6,988 nucleotides of DNA from positions 1-6,988 of the forward strand of contig DXIA01000011.1 in assembly GCA_019113125.1 (NCBI GenBank). Reading direction: 5' to 3'. The translations under genes were made by a program, and so were the position numbers. Under the pieces are notes generated by a model, which worked only from the letters and a program-made list of their open reading frames with translations, was not told the origin of the DNA and ran no database searches. The stretch is from Candidatus Pygmaiobacter gallistercoris (GTDB lineage: Bacteria > Bacillota > Clostridia > Oscillospirales > Ruminococcaceae). This document shows positions 5,736 to 6,988 of this stretch, one piece after another (within the stretch, counting starts at the first letter, position 1; each line of letters starts with the position of its first letter).

Positions 5736-6659
5736 ATGATGAAGAAACTGAAAAAACTCTCCGCGCTGTTTTTTGGAGTTCTGCTGGCCATGACCATGCT
5801 GACCGGCTGCGGCGACAAGAAGAACACCGTCGTCATTCTGGACGGCGAGTTCGCGGAGCCGGAGATCTTCGCCGAGATGGCGAAGATCCTGATCGAAGAG
5901 AACACCGACCTCAAGGCGGAGATCAAGGACGCGATGACCCCTGTCTTCGGTTTCAACGAGATGAACGAGGGCAGCATCGACCTGATGCTCAGCTATGACG
6001 GCAGCCTGCTGGTGACCTTCCTCAAGCACGACGACTCGGAGGTGCCGGAGGGAATGAGCACCTACGACTATGCGCAGCAGGTCGCGGCAGAGGAATGCAA
6101 CGTCCATCTGCTGGAAAAGCTGGGCGCGAACAACACCTATTCCATCGCGGTGCGCCGTGAGACCGCCGAGAAGTACGGCCTCGAGAAGGTCAGTGATCTG
6201 CAGGCGGTCGCGGGAGAGCTGGTCTTCGGCGCCGAGCACAAGTTCTTTGACGAGGAGGGGCTGATCCGGTACAAGCCGCTCTGCCGCGAGTACGGTCTGG
6301 AGTTCAAGGATGCGAAGTCGATCGACCTGAACCTCAAGTATTCCGCCATCGCCAACGGCGAGATTGATGTCACCGAGATCTATGCGACCGACGGCCAGCG
6401 GATGGCAAACGATCTGGTCCTGCTGGAGGACGATCACGGATTCTTCCCCGAGTACAACCTGGCATATCTGGTCCGCAACGATCTGTTTGAGGACTTTGCG
6501 GATGTCGCCCCGAACCTCGAGGAGGTTCTCAACATGATGGCTGGAAAGTTCAGCGACAACGATGTCGCTCAGATGAGCTACGAGGTCGATGTCGACAAGC
6601 GCGAGCCGGTGGATGTCGCCCGCGACTGGCTGATCGAGAAGGGACTGCTCGAAGAATAA
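5736..6659 (+). CDS. opuCC: OpuC-type substrate-binding lipoprotein (OpuAC domain), divergent pocket motifs
   Basis: Membrane-anchored extracellular binding protein, 307 aa, which should deliver the solute to the two permeases. Signal peptide with lipobox LTGC, lipid Cys25. The mature part follows the OpuCC layout: DLMLSYDGSLLVTFLK (82-97), LGANNTYSIAVR (129-140), LVFGAEHKFF (162-171), GLEFKDAKSIDLNLKYSAIANGEIDVTEIYATDG (187-220) and HGFFPEYNLAYLVR (234-247). Candidate aromatic-cage residues are Tyr87, Tyr135, Tyr216 and Tyr240. The usual SKxFTEQ motif near the mature N-terminus is replaced by ILDGEFAEPE (34-43), the GGTN motif by DAMTP (65-69), and YTGT by YDGS (87-90). The importer family is secure; the precise solute (betaine, carnitine, choline or other) is not. 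Two ATGs stand in tandem: the second (5739) lies seven bases after AAGGGGG (5725-5731) and may be the true start, giving 306 aa. A 47-base gap separates it from permease 2, with no terminator. Confidence 0.9.
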   Translation: MMKKLKKLSALFFGVLLAMTMLTGCGDKKNTVVILDGEFAEPEIFAEMAKILIEENTDLKAEIKDAMTPVFGFNEMNEGSIDLMLSYDGSLLVTFLKHDDSEVPEGMSTYDYAQQVAAEECNVHLLEKLGANNTYSIAVRRETAEKYGLEKVSDLQAVAGELVFGAEHKFFDEEGLIRYKPLCREYGLEFKDAKSIDLNLKYSAIANGEIDVTEIYATDGQRMANDLVLLEDDHGFFPEYNLAYLVRNDLFEDFADVAPNLEEVLNMMAGKFSDNDVAQMSYEVDVDKREPVDVARDWLIEKGLLEE

Positions 6660-6686
6660 CGAATGAAACAAAACAGGCGGATCTTT

Positions 6687-6986
6687 AGGTGTGGCAGGAT
6701 AAGAAAACGCAACTTCCCTGCGGGAAGTTTAGTTCTGCCGTAGAATTTTGGCGTAGAAAGCACTCAGAGCGGCCCCCCAAGCCACCAAGGCTTGAGGGGC
6801 CGTTCTTCACACTTTCTTCATCCAAAATTCTGGGGCAGAACTGCGAGGCACCGTAAAAAGGTCGATTTTGATGCGGGTGCAAGGAAAAGCGTCGAAGGCA
6901 CCCTTTGTGGTTGTCGAGACGTTTTGACGCCGCAGCCGCGCAAAAGCGGCCTTTTTACGGCGTTGTTTTCTTATTCTGCCACACCT
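6687..6986. repeat. 300-bp element with terminal inverted repeats and multi-stem folding (MITE-like or large structured RNA)
   Basis: The terminal arms 6687-6708 (begins AGGTGTGGCAG, ends ATAAGAAAAC) and 6965-6986 (ends CTGCCACACCT) are complementary at 21 of 22 positions; the exception, G6698 against T6975, would be a G-U pair in RNA. Inside are three domains. Domain I: perfect hairpin AACTTCCC-TGC-GGGAAGTT (6711-6729). Domain II: AGTTCTGCC/GGCAGAACT (6731-6739, 6834-6842) then AGAATTTTGG/CCAAAATTCT (6742-6751, 6822-6831), AGAAAG/CTTTCT (6755-6760, 6812-6817) and an apical hairpin 6767-6805 with loop ACCAA. Domain III: CCGTAAAAAGG/CCTTTTTACGG (6851-6861, 6950-6960) enclosing smaller helices such as GGGTGC/GCACCC (6875-6880, 6898-6903). 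Small open frames across it are low-complexity in origin and lack convincing ribosome sites. A terminal repeat suggests a non-autonomous transposable element; the helix-within-helix layout, with mismatches in place, suggests selection on folding. Target-site duplication cannot be tested because the window ends two bases beyond. Confidence 0.75.
6935..6956 (+). terminator. Terminator-like hairpin inside the 300-bp element
   Basis: GCCGC (6935-6939) and GCGGC (6946-6950) enclose the loop GCAAAA and are followed by C and five T (6952-6956) on the plus strand. The stem is short (5 bp) but all GC. As no other terminator lies between the binding-protein stop and the element, this hairpin, or the GC-rich hairpin at 6767-6805, is the most likely end of the OpuC transcript. 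The same T-run also forms part of the domain III stem, so the two folds compete. Confidence 0.4.
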
Positions 6987-6988
6987 TT

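Noticed and set aside
5670..6671. 333-codon open frame on the minus strand opposite the binding-protein gene
   Set aside because: Antisense shadow of a secure lipoprotein gene; no domain and no promoter or ribosome site.
6767..6805. Hairpin resembling group II intron domain V (GAGC...GTTC with an A-U, G-U, C-G triad), along with GTGTG near the left end of the element
   Set aside because: The apical loop is ACCAA instead of a GNRA tetraloop, a single C/A mismatch stands in place of the asymmetric two-base bulge, the following sequence pairs back into domain II instead of forming domain VI, and 300 bp is too short for a group II ribozyme.
6685..6882. 65-codon minus-strand open frame within the 300-bp element
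   Set aside because: Its sequence is dictated by the inverted-repeat arms; no ribosome site and no recognisable domain.

Overview
The window looks like chromosomal DNA from a GC-rich Firmicute, most likely a gut-type Clostridia of the Oscillospiraceae/Ruminococcaceae kind. This is inferred from several things seen together: Gram-positive lipoboxes (LSGC, FAGC, LTGC), sigma-A promoters with near-consensus TATAAT boxes in AT-rich gaps, strong AGGAGG-type ribosome sites, DUF3048 (YerB-like) lipoproteins, a YitT-family membrane protein and an OpuC-type osmolyte transporter. No species can be named from the sequence alone.

Left half, minus strand (1-2854). Three genes are read leftwards. Furthest upstream is a DUF3048 lipoprotein (1697-2854), then a second DUF3048 lipoprotein (528-1598), then the first 122 codons of a YitT/DUF161 membrane protein that runs off the left edge (1-367). 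Each has its own recognisable promoter: TTTACA-17-TATAGT, TTTACA-17-TATAAT and TTGCTT-17-TATAAT. A clear intrinsic terminator (466-516) separates the second DUF3048 gene from the YitT gene. They are therefore three neighbouring units on one strand rather than one tight operon.

Middle (2855-3329). A 475-bp divergent gap carries the leftward promoter of the DUF3048 gene and the rightward promoter of the transporter operon (TTGACA-18-TATTAT). An inverted repeat CAACTTTA-N9-TAAAGTTG lies over the -10 box and is a good candidate operator. The gap also holds a nested long-range inverted repeat (2947-3042) and an 11-bp direct repeat either side of the transporter promoter.

Right half, plus strand (3330-6659). 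A four-gene OpuC-type ABC importer: ATPase with tandem CBS domains, two permeases and a lipoprotein binding protein. The first three genes overlap by 4 and 1 bases, and the fourth follows after 47 bases. The binding protein would capture a quaternary-ammonium solute such as glycine betaine, carnitine or choline outside the membrane; the two permeases form the channel; the ATPase drives import, with its CBS domains as the likely control point. The binding protein departs from the usual family motifs at two pocket-forming places, so its substrate is less certain than that of the complex as a whole.

Right edge (6687-6986). Directly after the operon is an elaborate 300-bp element with no convincing gene. 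It has 22-bp terminal inverted repeats matching at 21/22, enclosing at least three further stem-loop domains. It could be a MITE-like non-autonomous mobile repeat, a large structured RNA, or both. It is the most unusual object in the window.
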